Assembly: GCA_026018925.1 (NCBI GenBank)
Contig: JAKSZU010000013.1
Coordinates: 76,993,791 to 77,057,790 of the forward strand
DNA from: Tupaia tana
Lineage: Eukaryota; Chordata; Mammalia; Scandentia; Tupaiidae
Length of the DNA: 64,000 nucleotides
Direction of reading: 5' to 3'
Position numbers and translations under genes: made by a program. Positions 23,826 to 35,559 of the stretch are shown in pieces. Numbering within the stretch: the first letter of the stretch is position 1; each line of letters begins with the position of its first letter. The notes under the pieces were generated by a model. That model made no database searches and was not told where the DNA came from. It saw only the letters and a program-made list of their open reading frames with translations.

Positions 23826-24192
23826 ATGTGTTAGTCTACTTGAAATGTTAAAACAAAATACCAAAGACGGAGTGATTTATAAATGACAGGAATATATTTC
23901 TCACAGTTCTGGAGTCTGGGAAGTCTAAGAACAAGGCAAAAAAAGATTCAGTATACGATAAGGGCCTTCTTCTTCAACATGACTATCTTCTCACTGAAAT
24001 CTCACATGAAGGAAGAGGGAAGAAACATTTTGGGATCAATTTCATGAGGGCACAAGTCTCATTCATGTGGACTCTACCCCATCTAGCCACCTCTTAAAGT
24101 CCCTACCTTACAGCAACATCATCTTGAGGATTTGGATTTCAACCTATGAACTTTGGGCCAGGTGGGGGAGACATAAACATTCAGTCCATCAT
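23826..24192 (-). mobile_element. Solo LTR fossil, MaLR (MLT1-like), duplicate
   Basis: Paralogue of the LTR at 11955-12322, made by the segmental duplication and not by a new insertion. Old and degraded. Confidence 0.7.
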
Positions 24193-24747
24193 AGAGAATA
24201 TTTCTCTAAAGCACTCTGGTGGATAAAGAATCATAACAATTTTTGTCATCTCAAATGTACCTAGCCACCACATAAATATAACCCCATTACAACCCTCCAT
24301 CTCTTTCATGGATGGTAAGAAGAATTGATTAAGAATGAACTTAAAGCTAATGATCAAATAAAGTTCCTCAATATTCCCAAGTCCTAGTCTATCATATCAT
24401 TTTTCTCTTCATGAATTTATTCAAATAAGTAAAAAATAACTGAGGAGTATCTTGTTCTGGATAGTATGTCTGCATTTGCACTAAAGCCCATGAATTAATT
24501 GATTCTCCTGCCAGTTTCTCTAGTCTATTATATGATTGGCCACACAATGCCTAGGGTCTTAATATCTGGATCCAACTCCTCTAATGCCAATTGCCTGTCT
24601 TTTGACCCTTCCCATTGCTCTGCCTCAAGATGGGCTCTCACACATCAGTCCATGCTATTCCCCTGAGGAGCTGGCAAACACAACTTGAATTTCCTAACTC
24701 CCAGATGTCCCTTCATCTCTCTATCTCTGTATACTTATATGGCATTT

Positions 24748-25380
24748 GCTATGGTTTGCACATGTTCTCCAAAATTTTGTGTGTTGGAGTTTGGTTGTAT
24801 TATGAGGTATTAAGAGCTAACTTAATCTGCTACAGGTTTAAGAGGTAGAGACTTGGAACCAATAGATGGCATAATAGTTACATCACTTGACTCCTATGTA
24901 GTTGACCTCAGTTTAAGTCCCAGACCCAGCGGCTTAAAGCTTATGTAGGTTGCATTTGCAAACATGCCCAAAATACCAAGAGGAGAATGGAGAAGAAGGG
25001 TTTGTGGTGTGGCTTTCTCCCCTGGAGTGTGATAGTGTGATTTCTCACTTTCTGTCTCCGTCTCAATCTCTCTCATAGGAAAAAAAAAAAAAAAAAAGGT
25101 GAGACTTAGGAGGTGGTTAGGATGGGGCTCCCATGGTTGGTTGCTGGTAAAAGAGAGAGAGACCAGAGTAGAGAAGTGAGCATAAAAAGAGACCTGTGCT
25201 CTCTTGCTCTATTTTCTGTCTTGTCATGTAATGCTCTGCACTGCATCAAGACTTTCTAGAGAACCCCTACCAATAAGAAGACTATTAATGAGGGTCCTGA
25301 ACCTTGGACACCCAAACCTCTAATCTTATAAATCACACAGTGTCAGGTATTTCTGTTACTAGCAACACAACAAATACTAC
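24748..25380 (+). mobile_element. Solo LTR fossil, MaLR (MST/MLT1-like), split by a SINE
   Basis: Plus-strand MaLR LTR opening with TGCTATGGTTTG and closing near AATCACACAGTGTCAGGTAT. A family A SINE sits inside it. The LTR is old and degraded. It is absent from duplicate copy 1. Confidence 0.7.
24855..25097 (+). mobile_element. SINE family A inserted in an LTR
   Basis: Plus-strand copy with a poly-A tail. The approximate TSD GTRGAGACTTRGG lies on both sides. Moderately diverged. Confidence 0.85.
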
Positions 25381-25832
25381 ATTCAAATGAGGACGTTCTT
25401 GTCTCTTTACCTGGAAGCCAGTATACCTTTCCATTTTGGTCTGTTTAAAGACAAACTAGCAATAAAAGTAAGCACAGGCATCTAATCTGATGCAAGCTAC
25501 TTCTGGTCCTTAAAATAATTAACTCCATTAAATTATAGCTACCTTTTATATGAATTGTCAATAAAATTTGATTTGATGTTATATTTAGAAAGTTTGGTCT
25601 CATCACATTGAATTAGATAAAAACAATGATTTCTATATTTTCATTGAAAGTCACCAGAACATCATCCATCTCCTCAGGCTAAAGTTTATCAAAATTGTTA
25701 ATATGAACCAAAATGCAGCTATGTCCTGATCAGAGTCTTCACTTTTGACCATGAGTCTCTCTCACAGCTTCATTTTCTTTCTTTCTCTTGCTTATAGCGT
25801 GTTTCTCCAACAGACTACCTTTCATTATTCCA
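25381..25832. other. Intergenic, not shared with duplicate copy 1
   Basis: AT-rich stretch completing the 1.3-kb block present only in copy 2. No gene seen. Confidence 0.4.
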
Positions 25833-26527
25833 GTTGAAGTTTTCCTGGTCTTTTGTATGAAGAGATATATTCATTTGTATTGTGGCAAATTTTGATAAAA
25901 TGAGATGCTATTTCATATGTGAATCTTCTGTTTTAGCAATTCTCTCAAACCTACCCACTAGGAAAGGGAGCCAGTGCTTCACTCATGCCAGATGAAGTGG
26001 AAGTCTGGGCTCCTCACATGGCCTTCTTGACACAGTGAACATGCTTGGGCTGGGGTGAAAGTCCTGACTCTTCACGAAGCCTCTTCTGAAATCCTGTTTG
26101 CAGGGGAGGGCTACCCATTATAGCTGGAAGATGGTGGAAGTCTTTTCTGAAGCAGGGGGACAGAAGGGCTTTAGGGTTCTTTCCTCTGTTTGGATGGAGT
26201 AGGATAATTATTACCAAAACATTCTCTGTCTTGGTAAGACACTCCTTTGTCTACAGAAAGCAAGATTTTCTTAGTGCTATTTTATGTTTGTTCCCATTAG
26301 TGTTCAAGCTGGGCTTACCCAGCACTCAGTCTGGTATATATAGAAGATAAAAATTAAATACAGAAAAACTAGAACCCTATGCTTCCTTGGGCCCAAAGGC
26401 TCCTAGCTAATATTCTTTCTTCTTGCTATCTTTCAGAGTTTTCTTTTTTATATACTGTCCTGAATGAAACCGACTGAAACATACTCCACACAGCTCAAGC
26501 TCTTGCCCCCACTACTTTATCCACCAG

Positions 26528-27513
26528 CAGGAAGACTATCAATGCTGATCCACTTCCAATCTGAGAAAAAAAAATCTCCCTCACTAGACATGTTGTTAAA
26601 ATGTCTGTTTCTTATACTATGGGATCCTTATGGTGCATACTTCTAGCTGTGATGGACTATGACTGTCTGTAATCCTCTGAGAGTATCTCATCACCATGAG
26701 CAAGGTGCTTTGTGTTCAGATGGCAGCTCTCTCTTGGGGATTAGGTTTTCTCATTGACAGAAACTGTTCTTGCAATACGGATGCCCTTCTGTGAAAAAAA
26801 GTCATTAGTCATTTTGTTTGTGTAATACTGGCCTTTGTCAGGCTGGCTTGCACTGGTACTTCCTTGAATGAGTTTTATACAATGTTGGGCAATGTAATAT
26901 TTCTGTTTCCTCCATCACTGCTGATTTGTATCTCCTACATTTTCATCCTTTCTACTGTATTAAGAATCAATTCAGCTGAAGGAAGAAAAAAAGGTCTTTA
27001 AAACCTTCTCACCCTACATGACAGTAGTGACTGTGTTTTGTGGAGAGGTTTTTTTTTGTTTGTTTGTTTTGCTTTTTGCTATACGGCGCATGTGCTCCCC
27101 AGAAAGGTAGAGAGAGACAAAAAGCAAAAAATCACCCTCCAAGGGGGATGGCCACGCCACAGTCCCTTCTCCTCCATTCTCCTCTCAGGATCTTGGGCAC
27201 ACATGCACATGTGCCCGGCATGAGTTTAAGCCACCAGATCCGGGACTCAAACCACAGTCGATTACATGGGAGTTCAGTGACATAGCCATTACAGTAAATG
27301 CTGATCCCTGGTGGTGATTGTTTTTAAAGGGACAATTTTCTTCATTTACATATAGCCAAAGTCCTAAGACTCTGCTTTTGACATGCTGATCGCCCTGTTC
27401 TATCGTGTAGTCACCACCATGCTCAACCCTATGATCTACAGCTGAAGAATATGGAGGTGCATGGAGCTATGAGAAAATTGATGAGCAGATACGGGTTTCT
27501 GAGAAAAGGATGA
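26528..27513 (+). pseudogene. Olfactory receptor pseudogene, OR13-like, 5'-truncated and SINE-split
   Basis: Homology starts near EC1 (SMLIHFQSEKK), so TM1-TM2 are missing. It runs through TM3 (TMGSLWCILLAVMDYD), a frameshifted DRY region (CNPLR), TM4 (MSKVLCVQMAALSW), TM5 (SHFVCVILAFVRLACTGTS; NVIFLFPPSLLICISYIF), TM6 (RINSAEGRKKVFKTF; YMTVVTVF) and TM7 (TTMLNPMIYS), ending MSRYGFLRKG and a stop at 27511. A SINE interrupts TM6. There are several frameshifts and in-frame stops. The missing 5' part is replaced by the LTR-containing duplicate segment, so a deletion probably joined the two. Confidence 0.9.
27039..27310 (-). mobile_element. SINE family A inserted in an OR pseudogene
   Basis: Minus-strand copy. 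The TSD is GTAGTGACTGTGTTTT (27023-27038) against GTGGTGATTGTTTTT (27311-27325). It interrupts TM6 of the pseudogene. It carries a TTTG-repeat insertion in its 3' part. Confidence 0.9.
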
Positions 27514-27734
27514 CACATGACACCTTTGACTCTATGTACAAATAAGCTCACAAGTCTGAGGCAAAGGTTTTAAATATGAATGGAATAGAGTAAGTGAAGT
27601 TTAGATGTCAAGTCACAGAATTTCAGTTAGAAAGAAATATAAAGATTAATATTCCAACTAAGTCATTTATGAAAAGCATTGTGAACGCATAAAAAATGTA
27701 AGAACAAGTGGTCTAAGAAGTAAGAGTAATCTTT

Positions 27735-27981
27735 GGGACCAGCAGTTGGCATAATGGTTACGTTGCTGGACTCCCATGTAGTGGACCACAGTTCAAGTCC
27801 CAGACCCAGTAGCTTAAACTCACACTGGGCAAGTGTGCGTGTGTGCCCAAGATCCCAAGAGGAGAAGGAACTGTGGCATGGCCATCCCCCCTGAGTGGTG
27901 ATTTCTCACTTTCCATCTCTCTCTCTCTCTCTGTCTGGCGAGCACACGTGCCCTATAGCAAAAACCTTTCCCCAAATAAAA
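27735..27981 (+). mobile_element. SINE family A, first of a tandem pair
   Basis: Plus-strand copy. The TSD GTAATCTTTGGG / GTAATCTTTTGGG lies at 27725-27737 and 27983-27995. It inserted immediately upstream of an older copy of the same family. Confidence 0.88.
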
Positions 27982-27994
27982 GGTAATCTTTTGG

Positions 27995-28242
27995 GGGACC
28001 AGCAGATGGTTATGTTGCTGGAGTTCCATGTACTTGACAGAGGTTCAACTCCCAACCCTGCAGCTTAAAACTCACACTGAGCACCTGTGCATATATGCCC
28101 AAAATACTGAGAGGATAATGGAGTAAAAGGGATTGCAGCACGGTCTCCCCCCTTGGGGATGGTTACTCATTTTCTTTCTCTGTCTCTCTCTGGCTCTCTG
28201 GTGAGTGCATGCATCCTATAGCAAAAATCTCTCCTAAAAAAA
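27995..28242 (+). mobile_element. SINE family A, second of a tandem pair, older
   Basis: More diverged, with a short deletion in the tRNA-like head (the GTTAGCGTAAT part). It keeps the CCTATAGCAAAAATCTCTCC end. Confidence 0.85.
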
Positions 28243-29142
28243 TTTGGAAACAAGAAATATATACATATAATTAAGCCTTTCCAAGAAAATCCAACCCATA
28301 TATCTAGTTACCAATTAAAATACATTTTTCCAGACCTCATATTTACAAAACTATCCATAGTTTTGTCTTTATTAGTTTCATTCTTACTTTTATTTATCTA
28401 TCTCCAATCTCCATTTCCAGCTACATATTTCACCTTTTTCTTTCTCTCCCTGTGTCTCGCCTACCCCCTTTACGCAGCTAGTAGTTACCTAATGAATAAT
28501 TATCTTTTACACCTTCTAACAATAGCACATGCTATTTATCCAACTTTCTCCTCTAATTAAATCCTACCAATCTTTTAAATACAGCTTGATTTTTATATTC
28601 TTTGCACCATCATCCAAAATCCACCAGAGTTTGTTATTTCCTGCTCCATGCTGATTTGAACTTTAACTCTGCTACAGCAATTTTTCCTTATTTTACAAAT
28701 GATTATAGTTGATTATACTATAAGCTTATTATAGTATAATATATATTATACTATATACTATTATACTATGAGCTTCTTACATCTTTCCAATGGCAGAACT
28801 CTTTTCCTTATGAAGTCCAATGTCAAGTTAATTAAAAACAGTTGGCAGTAATTAATTGTTGAATAAATCAATTAATTAAAAAATTAAAAGGATAGTAAAA
28901 TACAGGTCAAAGACCCAATTTAATATAAAATAAAAAGAAAATAGATATACTATTTCATTCACCAATAAACAAATCAAAAAACTTTTGGGAAATAATAGCA
29001 AATCTTTAAATGCAGGAGAAAATAAGACAAAAGATTAAGTAGAATATATATAAGAAACCATCTGGGCTATATAAGACAAAAAACATAGTGTATATAATTC
29101 TCTGACAAACAATTGATGAAAAAATTGTATGAATTAAAAATT
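28243..29142. other. AT-rich intergenic DNA with a small palindrome
   Basis: 28705-28770 holds interleaved TATAATATATATTATA-type inverted repeats able to form a cruciform. No gene recognised. Confidence 0.4.
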
Positions 29143-29376
29143 CTTTTTTTATTGCTATGGGGCAAGTTTGCTCTCAGAGAGAGAATAAAAGTGTGAGAGT
29201 CTCCCCCATACTCCCTATCCCGAGAGGAATGACCATGCCACAATTTCTTCTCCTCTCAGGATTTTGGGCACATGTTCACATGTGCCTGGTGTGAATTTTT
29301 TCAACCCACGTGGTCCAGGACTTGAATCACACAGTGGGATTCAAGCTGTCTTAAAATCATGCCACCTGATTGGCCC
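29143..29376 (-). mobile_element. SINE family A, old copy
   Basis: Diverged minus-strand copy: ATTGCTATGGGGCAAGTTTG, ATCCCGAGAGG, TTTGGGCACATG and CCAGGACTTGAATC. The TSD is probably TTAAAAATTCTT / TTAAATTCTT. Confidence 0.75.
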
Positions 29377-30389
29377 TTAAATTCTTAAAGAATACTGACA
29401 ATTTCACTCTTTAAGAAACAATACTATCATTTTAGATGTTTTCTTTTCATTTGACATGTTCCTTTGAAACAATAATTTGTCCATATTGTTTGCAAAGTAC
29501 TACCGATTCGTAGGATATATAGTTGAGTTCCATGGCATGCTGTCATAACCTGAGATCGGTGAAAAAGTCTTCATATACCCTCTTCTACAAGGGCTACCTA
29601 GCAAAGGGTTTTAGTAACTTAGGTAGGGCATCCTTACTTGTTCTTCCCAGCAAGATGTGTTTGACAGATAGAATAAAAGAGATATCAGTGCACATGACAG
29701 GCTCAGTTCAGGTCATCAGAGCCCAAGTAAAATAAAAGGGGCATACTTACAAGGGACGGGTATGGATCCCAACACCGGTCACATCTACAAATGAAGGCTG
29801 GCTGGCAGATGTTATAACACAAGGAGGACATGGAAAATAGCTGCCCACCACAGGAAAGCAGGACAGACCCTCTAGAATGAGTTGACAGAGTCACATGAGA
29901 AGAAAGCATCCACAGGAGTATGATTCAGAATATGGGTGTCCAAGTCTGGAAACAGTAAAGAATAAATCCCTGAAGAAAGACCTAAATGGAATGAGACAGG
30001 CACACCCGGGGAGGGGAGAAAGGTTAAGGTACACCAGAGTCAGATCAGGGTGCTGTGGGCATCCTTGAAGGGAACAGCCTTGCCCAAAGTGTCAGAATTC
30101 AAGCAAGCTGAGGAGGATAAAACTGTGGGGATGGTGATTTGAGGAAAAAATCCTCTTAGAGTAAGCAAAATAAATGAGAAACTGGTTGCATACGAAGGAT
30201 CAAACAAGTAACAAGCATATTAGGTACAATAAGGCCCAATTTCTCACTCTCGGAGAAAGAGTTATACATATAGAAAGGAAGAAAACTAGAGTAAACCTTG
30301 TGGTATTGAATTATACATATGATATGTATATGTACATATACATACATCTGTATATATATCATTTATCTACATATATTAACATACACACA

Positions 30390-30393
<4 letters not shown>
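29377..30393. other. Unassigned sequence, less AT-rich at 29.5-30.15 kb
   Basis: The stretch 29520-30150 has higher GC than its neighbours but no reading frame or repeat that I recognise. Confidence 0.35.

Positions 30394-30436
<43 letters not shown>
30394..30436. repeat. (TA)n microsatellite
   Basis: About 21 uninterrupted TA units, preceded by CA-rich and TA-rich sequence from 30310. Confidence 0.95.
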
Positions 30437-30437
<1 letters not shown>

Positions 30438-31385
30438 GTACATGTAGAATGATAATTAAGGACATGATAGCAATGATACAGGTATGAAAATTAAAATAGA
30501 TATAAATGTGTGTTTATGTACATGCATACATGTATGTATAGATATACATTTATTTCCTAAATGATAATATGATTCAGTAAGATAGCCTAAGATCACTGAC
30601 ATGCCAATAACTATTGTACACCTAGTACTAGATCTTGATTTCTTATTTTTATTTCCAAGCTCATCACAAAGTTTACTGAGGGAGATACTGATTTGTTCCA
30701 CAAATGAAACAGGCCAGTGCCAAGGCAAGCACACAGGCCTGAGAACAATACATCCCACAGCACAAGGGCCATTGCCAAGGGAAACAAGCAGCTGATCTTG
30801 ATTTCTAAATACAGGTCTCCCATAAAAGGAACTATGACAGGTTCTTGAAATTGTGGAGTAAAGTATCAAAATGGGCTTGGAATATCTTGCTGTTATTTTC
30901 TTGGGCAAGAACGAAAGTGCTCAAAAACTGTGGGAGATATTTCAAAAGGATACATAAGCAGTTTTGAAGAGTTCCTACTGACAAAATCAGCAACAGTATG
31001 AGCACCAAAATAAGTAGTAAATTAAATTATTAGAACCCCTTTAACTGGAAAACCATGACTCCATAGTGACATAAGAAAATAAATGAATAAACTGAAAGGC
31101 TGATGATGAACAAGATAATAACACTTAGTGGGTGCAAAGGGAAAAGTACTTTTATGATGGCAGATATCATCTTCACTAAATTTTCACAGTTTACTATTAA
31201 GAGCTCAAATTAAAATCATAGACCACATGATAGAATACAAAGAAAAGAATATAGCAATACCTCTGAGATATCTTTGCTAACGATGCAAAATTCAAATCTA
31301 GTCATGAGGAAATATCAGAGTAACTCAAACTGAGGAATATTTTACAATATATGTGAATTGCAAGTGTCAAAAATATCAAGGTTAT
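30437..31385. other. Possible ancient repeat, no gene
   Basis: Parts (AACTGGAAAACCATGACTCC at about 31047) recall an old LINE-derived repeat that may continue after the next SINE. Not certain. Confidence 0.35.
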
Positions 31386-31660
31386 GGGAACCAGCAGTTA
31401 GCGTAATGGCTATGTCGCTGGACTCCCACGTAGTCGACCGCGATTCGCGTCTCGGACCCGGAGGCTTACAACTCATGCCGGGCGCGTGTGCGTGCGTGCC
31501 CAAGATCCCGAGAGGAGAATGGAGGAGAAGGGATTGCGGCGTGACCATCCCCCCTGGGGGATGATTTCTCGCTTTCTGTCTCTATGTCTCTCTCTGTCTG
31601 TCTGGCGAGCGCACGCACCCTATAGCGAAAAACCTCTCCAAAAAAAAAAAAAAAAAAAAA
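31386..31660 (+). mobile_element. SINE family A, young copy
   Basis: Near-consensus, CpG-rich, with a 23-base A tail. The TSD is ATCAAGGTTAT / ATCAAGGTCAT. The B-box is altered to GATTCGCGTCT. Confidence 0.9.
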
Positions 31661-31905
31661 AATCAAGGTCATTATAGTGAAGGATGATGGAATTATTTCA
31701 GATTGAAGGATATTAAAGAGACATGACCACCTAGTGCAACATCATATTTGAATTGGCTCATTTCGCTCCAAAATATATTATTTAAACAATTGGCTAAAAT
31801 TACTTGCAGTCTAGAGATAACATGTGAGTAACGTATCAAGGTTAATTTCCCAATTCTAATGATTACGTTGAGGACTTGCAAGAGGATGCCCTTGATTATA
31901 ATAAT
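31661..31905 (+). mobile_element. Ancient LINE-derived 3' end (probable)
   Basis: GACCACCTAGTGCAACATCA, ACAATTGGCTAAAATTACTT and ATCAAGGTTAATTTCCCAAT resemble the end of an old L1M- or HAL1-class repeat common to eutherians. The family is uncertain. Confidence 0.4.
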
Positions 31906-32290
31906 AAAACAGTAAACCAATCAAGATAAATAGAACATTATGTTGGCAATGCACTCTCAAATAGCCAAGGGAAGAAAAATATTGAATGTAAGTTTTCTGT
32001 GAAATGTTAGATTGTTTCTAAGAAAAATGTGAAATCTATAAAAATAAGCATTCAATGAAAATTAGCCACTTTTTAGAAGTCCTATTATATATTATAAGTT
32101 AACTCTATGCTACTGTAATTTTGTAGACTACCACCAGAAACAAAGATTCTCCATTGCACAAAGTCTACCTCTACTAAAGTATTAAGTTGTATTTGCTATT
32201 TTTATGTCATTAACAAAATCAAGATCTAATACAATGATGAGAAAGTGAATTATGACAATTTTGCTATTGTAAACTGTATGATACTATCTT
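31906..32290. other. Intergenic, nothing recognised
   Basis: No gene or repeat recognised. Confidence 0.4.
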
Positions 32291-32294
32291 TGAT

Positions 32295-32745
32295 GGTTAA
32301 TTTTATGTGTCAACTTGATTGGGCCAGAGAATGCTCTGAAAATTGGTTAAACATTATTTCCGGGTATGTCTATGAGGATGTTTCCGGAAGAGTTTACCAT
32401 TTAAACTGGTGAACTAAATAAAACATCTAGATGGTCCTCACTAATGTGAGTAGGCCTCCTCCAATTTGTCCAAGAATTTAATAGATAAAAAGACAAAGGA
32501 AGGCTGCATTAAGTCTGCCTGACTGTCTAACCTGGGACAACAATCTTTTCTTGCCCTATGTAACTCTTCATTCTCAGACCTGGACAGAAGTCTACGCCAT
32601 TGGCTCTCTGGTTCTCAGGCTTTTGAACTACACCACCGGCTTACTTAAGTCTCCAGCTTGCGGATGGCAGACGGTGGAACTTTTCAGCCTTTATAGTTGT
32701 ATGAGCCAGTACCTTACAATTAATTTCTTTGTATGTGTGTATCTG
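32295..32745 (+). repeat. Ancient interspersed repeat, family not named
   Basis: Opens with GATGGTTAATTTTATGTGTC and AACTTGATTGGGCCA and closes with GTATGAGCCAGTACCTTACA. This is a widespread eutherian consensus that I recognise but cannot name safely. Confidence 0.55.
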
Positions 32746-32869
32746 TGTACATGTGTGAGTTTCTTCATATTTTTTATAGATATTTCATACATATTTAAAA
32801 TTTGTATCTTCCATCATTATGCCAATGTTTTGGTGTATCTGACCATTAACTCTCTATTGTATTAACATT

Positions 32870-33925
32870 TATTAGCTATTTGTCATAAAGATTTCTAATA
32901 AGAATTTCTGTTGTTCTTACTTCTTTATTTTATTTTTAATATTTATTTATTTACATTTTTTATTATTATTTTGTTATTTGACCAGAAAGAAACAGAGAAA
33001 GGAGGGAAGGGAGAAAGCAAGCTGCCAGGTCCTGTACTTGAACCACAGTCAGCCATGTGGGAATCCAGCGCCTTCAACCACCATGCCACTTGCCGGCCAC
33101 GCTTACTTCTTTATTCTTCAGACTGAAGGCACCTGGATACAACATGGAGCCAAAATCTCTAGAGTAAAACATAAATTTATCTGTCTCCCCAGGAATCTAC
33201 AGCTGAGGGCTTCAGGTACATAGAGTGTGCTGTCCCACAAAACAAACAAACAGTAAGGTGAGCTGCATATATTAAAAGGGATTTCTTCAGCCATCCTCTG
33301 AACTGGTTCTCATAATTTTGTAGAGGATGAATCTATAAGAGATACAAATGGAAACACTGACATGGAAAAAAGTTGTCTGTTTACCATAAGCATTAAAAAA
33401 AATCCTATAATGAAGGTGTCTATACAAATAAGTTTCAGGATACCTAGAATTTCACAAATGAAACGACTGATGATGATGTTTCCACAAATAAAAACAATAA
33501 CAGCACAGACATCATTTCCATCAAGACAATGAAGCAGCTTGTCACCCAGAGGCCAGCCTCAGTATGCACGCAGACCCTCCTGTTCATGATGACGGAGTAT
33601 CTAAAGGGATTGCAGATGGCCACATACCATTCATATGCCATCATGCACAGAAGCATATACTCAGCAGAGCCCGTGGCAAGAGAGAAGTACATCTGAGAAG
33701 CACATCCTGAAGATGAAATGGTATTTTCCCCTGAAACAAAATTTGCCAGTACTGGAGTAAGAGCAGATAAGGTATACTATATGTCTAGTAAAGAAAGTTC
33801 ACTGAGGAAGAAGAACACAGGTGTGTAAAGGTGGGAATCAAGGATGCTGACAGATCACAGTACAATGCCCAGCAAGGAAATCAGTAAACACAGCACAAAT
33901 AGGTGATACCAACTGTGGAGTAAAT
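32870..33925 (-). pseudogene. OR13F1: Olfactory receptor pseudogene, OR13F1-like
   Basis: The minus strand gives an OR from about TM1 to the C-terminus. Key blocks are SILDSHLYTPVFFFLSELS (TM2), PVLANFVSGENTISSSGCAS (EC1 and start of TM3), MAYEWYVAICNPFRYSVIMN (TM3 end, with DRY changed to EWY), MEMMSV (TM4-EC2), AHLTV with GTAHSMYLKPSAVDS (TM6-EC3) and SLKNKEV (TM7). LANFVSG, EMMSVL and LKPSAVDS match human OR13F1 as I remember it. Several stops and frameshifts are present. A family B SINE interrupts the last codons (32930-33101), after which TTEILIRN resumes. The symbol indicates closest family member, not proven orthology. Confidence 0.88.
32930..33101 (-). mobile_element. SINE family B inserted in the OR13F1-like pseudogene
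   Basis: Short SINE with a perfect 14-bp TSD CTTACTTCTTTATT (32916-32929 and 33102-33115). Same strand as the pseudogene. Confidence 0.92.
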
Positions 33926-34112
33926 TCTTAAAAAATTAAAATTTAAAATTATTGTCCTATTGGCCTGATCATTTTATTCCTGAATAGAAATGCATTTGTA
34001 GCATTGAATAGAAGTGTTCATTGCACATAGTTAAAAATTTAATCTCTACCAACGTTAAGGGAGCTTTTGTTAGGTGTACAAGAGATACTGTCATTTACTA
34101 TAACTGTCAATG

Positions 34113-34290
34113 TAACATTAATCATTTATTCATTCATCTAACATTTATTGAATACACTATTGGGCACTGAAGATCTAGAGCTGAATAAAACAAAATCTGC
34201 TCTCAGGAAACGCATAATCAAATATAGGAGAAGTCAAGCAAATAAACAACTACAATAGCATGATTTAATTATGCCTCAGGGTACTAGGCA
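34113..34290 (-). mobile_element. L2 LINE, 3' end
   Basis: TTATTCATTCATCTAACATT, TTGAATACACT, GGCACTGAAGATCTAGAGCT and CTCTCAGGAAACGCATAATC follow the L2 3'-end order on the opposite strand. Confidence 0.65.
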
Positions 34291-35559
34291 AACACAGAGT
34301 AAGAACATTTTTTTTCTTTAACTCATCTGTATTTGTTATCACCTCTTTAAGCAGAGTATAATTTGTGCACGCTTCCATTCATAAGCCTTACTGAGTTACT
34401 TTTCCCATGGCTTTCAACATACTCAACTTGGCTTATAATTATGTTTCTCTAAACACTTTTCTTTAGAAAACAAGCCCTGTTGGAGAGTTCTCCCCTCACG
34501 CTGCTTCAGCTTAACCTGTTTCTAAAGGACTAAGGCTAATACATGCAGAATTGTTAACTACAGGGTATGGGAAGTTAAAAAGTAGATCTTAAGAGATGAA
34601 ACTGAAAAGCATTTTAACAAATAATTCTTTCAAACATCAAGGTATCTCAGAACACTTCGGGGACAGCTGCTCAGAGAGATCTGTGAGTCTTAGTTTATTT
34701 CAAAGATGCATTGGATATAATCAAGGTAAGGACCAAGAGGGGTTAGCCAGTCATAGACCTAGGTTTCTTTATTTGTATTACATATTTGTTTTATAAACGT
34801 TGCAGTGAGGAGTAATTTGCTTTAACTTGTAAATTATTTAGTATCAATAGGCTAAATATCTGCACATTAAGGGATAGTAAGAGAGAAGGCTAGGAAGATA
34901 AGTGAGTGCCCATCAAGAGTCCATTTACCATCAGACTTCTGTCCTTACTAAGGCACTTTTGTATACAGAAATGATCTTGAATCCTTTATTTTTTAGAAAG
35001 ATGATCTTGTCAAAGATTAATATTTTATTGAAATTACTTGCTCATATTTCGAAATTAGAAGGTATTTTATAAAAGAAATGGGCATCACACACCTCAAAAT
35101 ATAATAGCGCTATTTGGGCCCTGGCTCACAACAGCTTAAACTTTGCCCTTTGCCTGATCACTTTCAAAGATCTATATTCACGGAGCCAGGCTAAGGAACA
35201 TTCCATGGGACAGATACTGCACTGCCCTGGGACTCAGGATGATAGCATATTTAAAATGCAATTCTAATCTGAGGCACAATGAACCCTATTAACATAACAA
35301 GACACTGTGGGCTAAGGAGAGAATTGGATAATAAGGAATCTTCAGGAGAGATTAAGGTAGACTTTTGGAACAATGAATTCTTAAGTCTAAAACATATCTT
35401 ATTTTTGTTTTTCCCTTTTCTGGATCTTCATACTGTCTTTAAACTTCAGATAGTAAGTACAATTCCAAAGCTAGCTATATTTGTAGGCATCAAACGTGGA
35501 TAAATTCGTACATGGAGAGAACAAACTGGATAAAGAACAGCATCAACATTTAAGATGCT
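34291..35559. other. Intergenic, nothing recognised
   Basis: No gene motif. Short frames only. Confidence 0.4.

Larger units (their letters stand above)
23558..26530 (+). repeat. Local segmental duplication, copy 2
   Basis: Second copy of the unit at 11685-13330. Homology runs 23558-24512 and 25833-26530. Between them, 24513-25832 has no match in copy 1 and carries another LTR and a SINE. The copy ends directly at an OR pseudogene. Confidence 0.85.

Noticed and set aside
28705-28770. AT-rich palindrome as a replication origin or regulatory site
   Set aside because: Simple AT repeats of this kind are common in mammalian DNA, and there is no supporting context.
30456-30908. 150-codon minus-strand frame
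   Set aside because: No recognisable domain and mixed low-complexity sequence. Likely chance.
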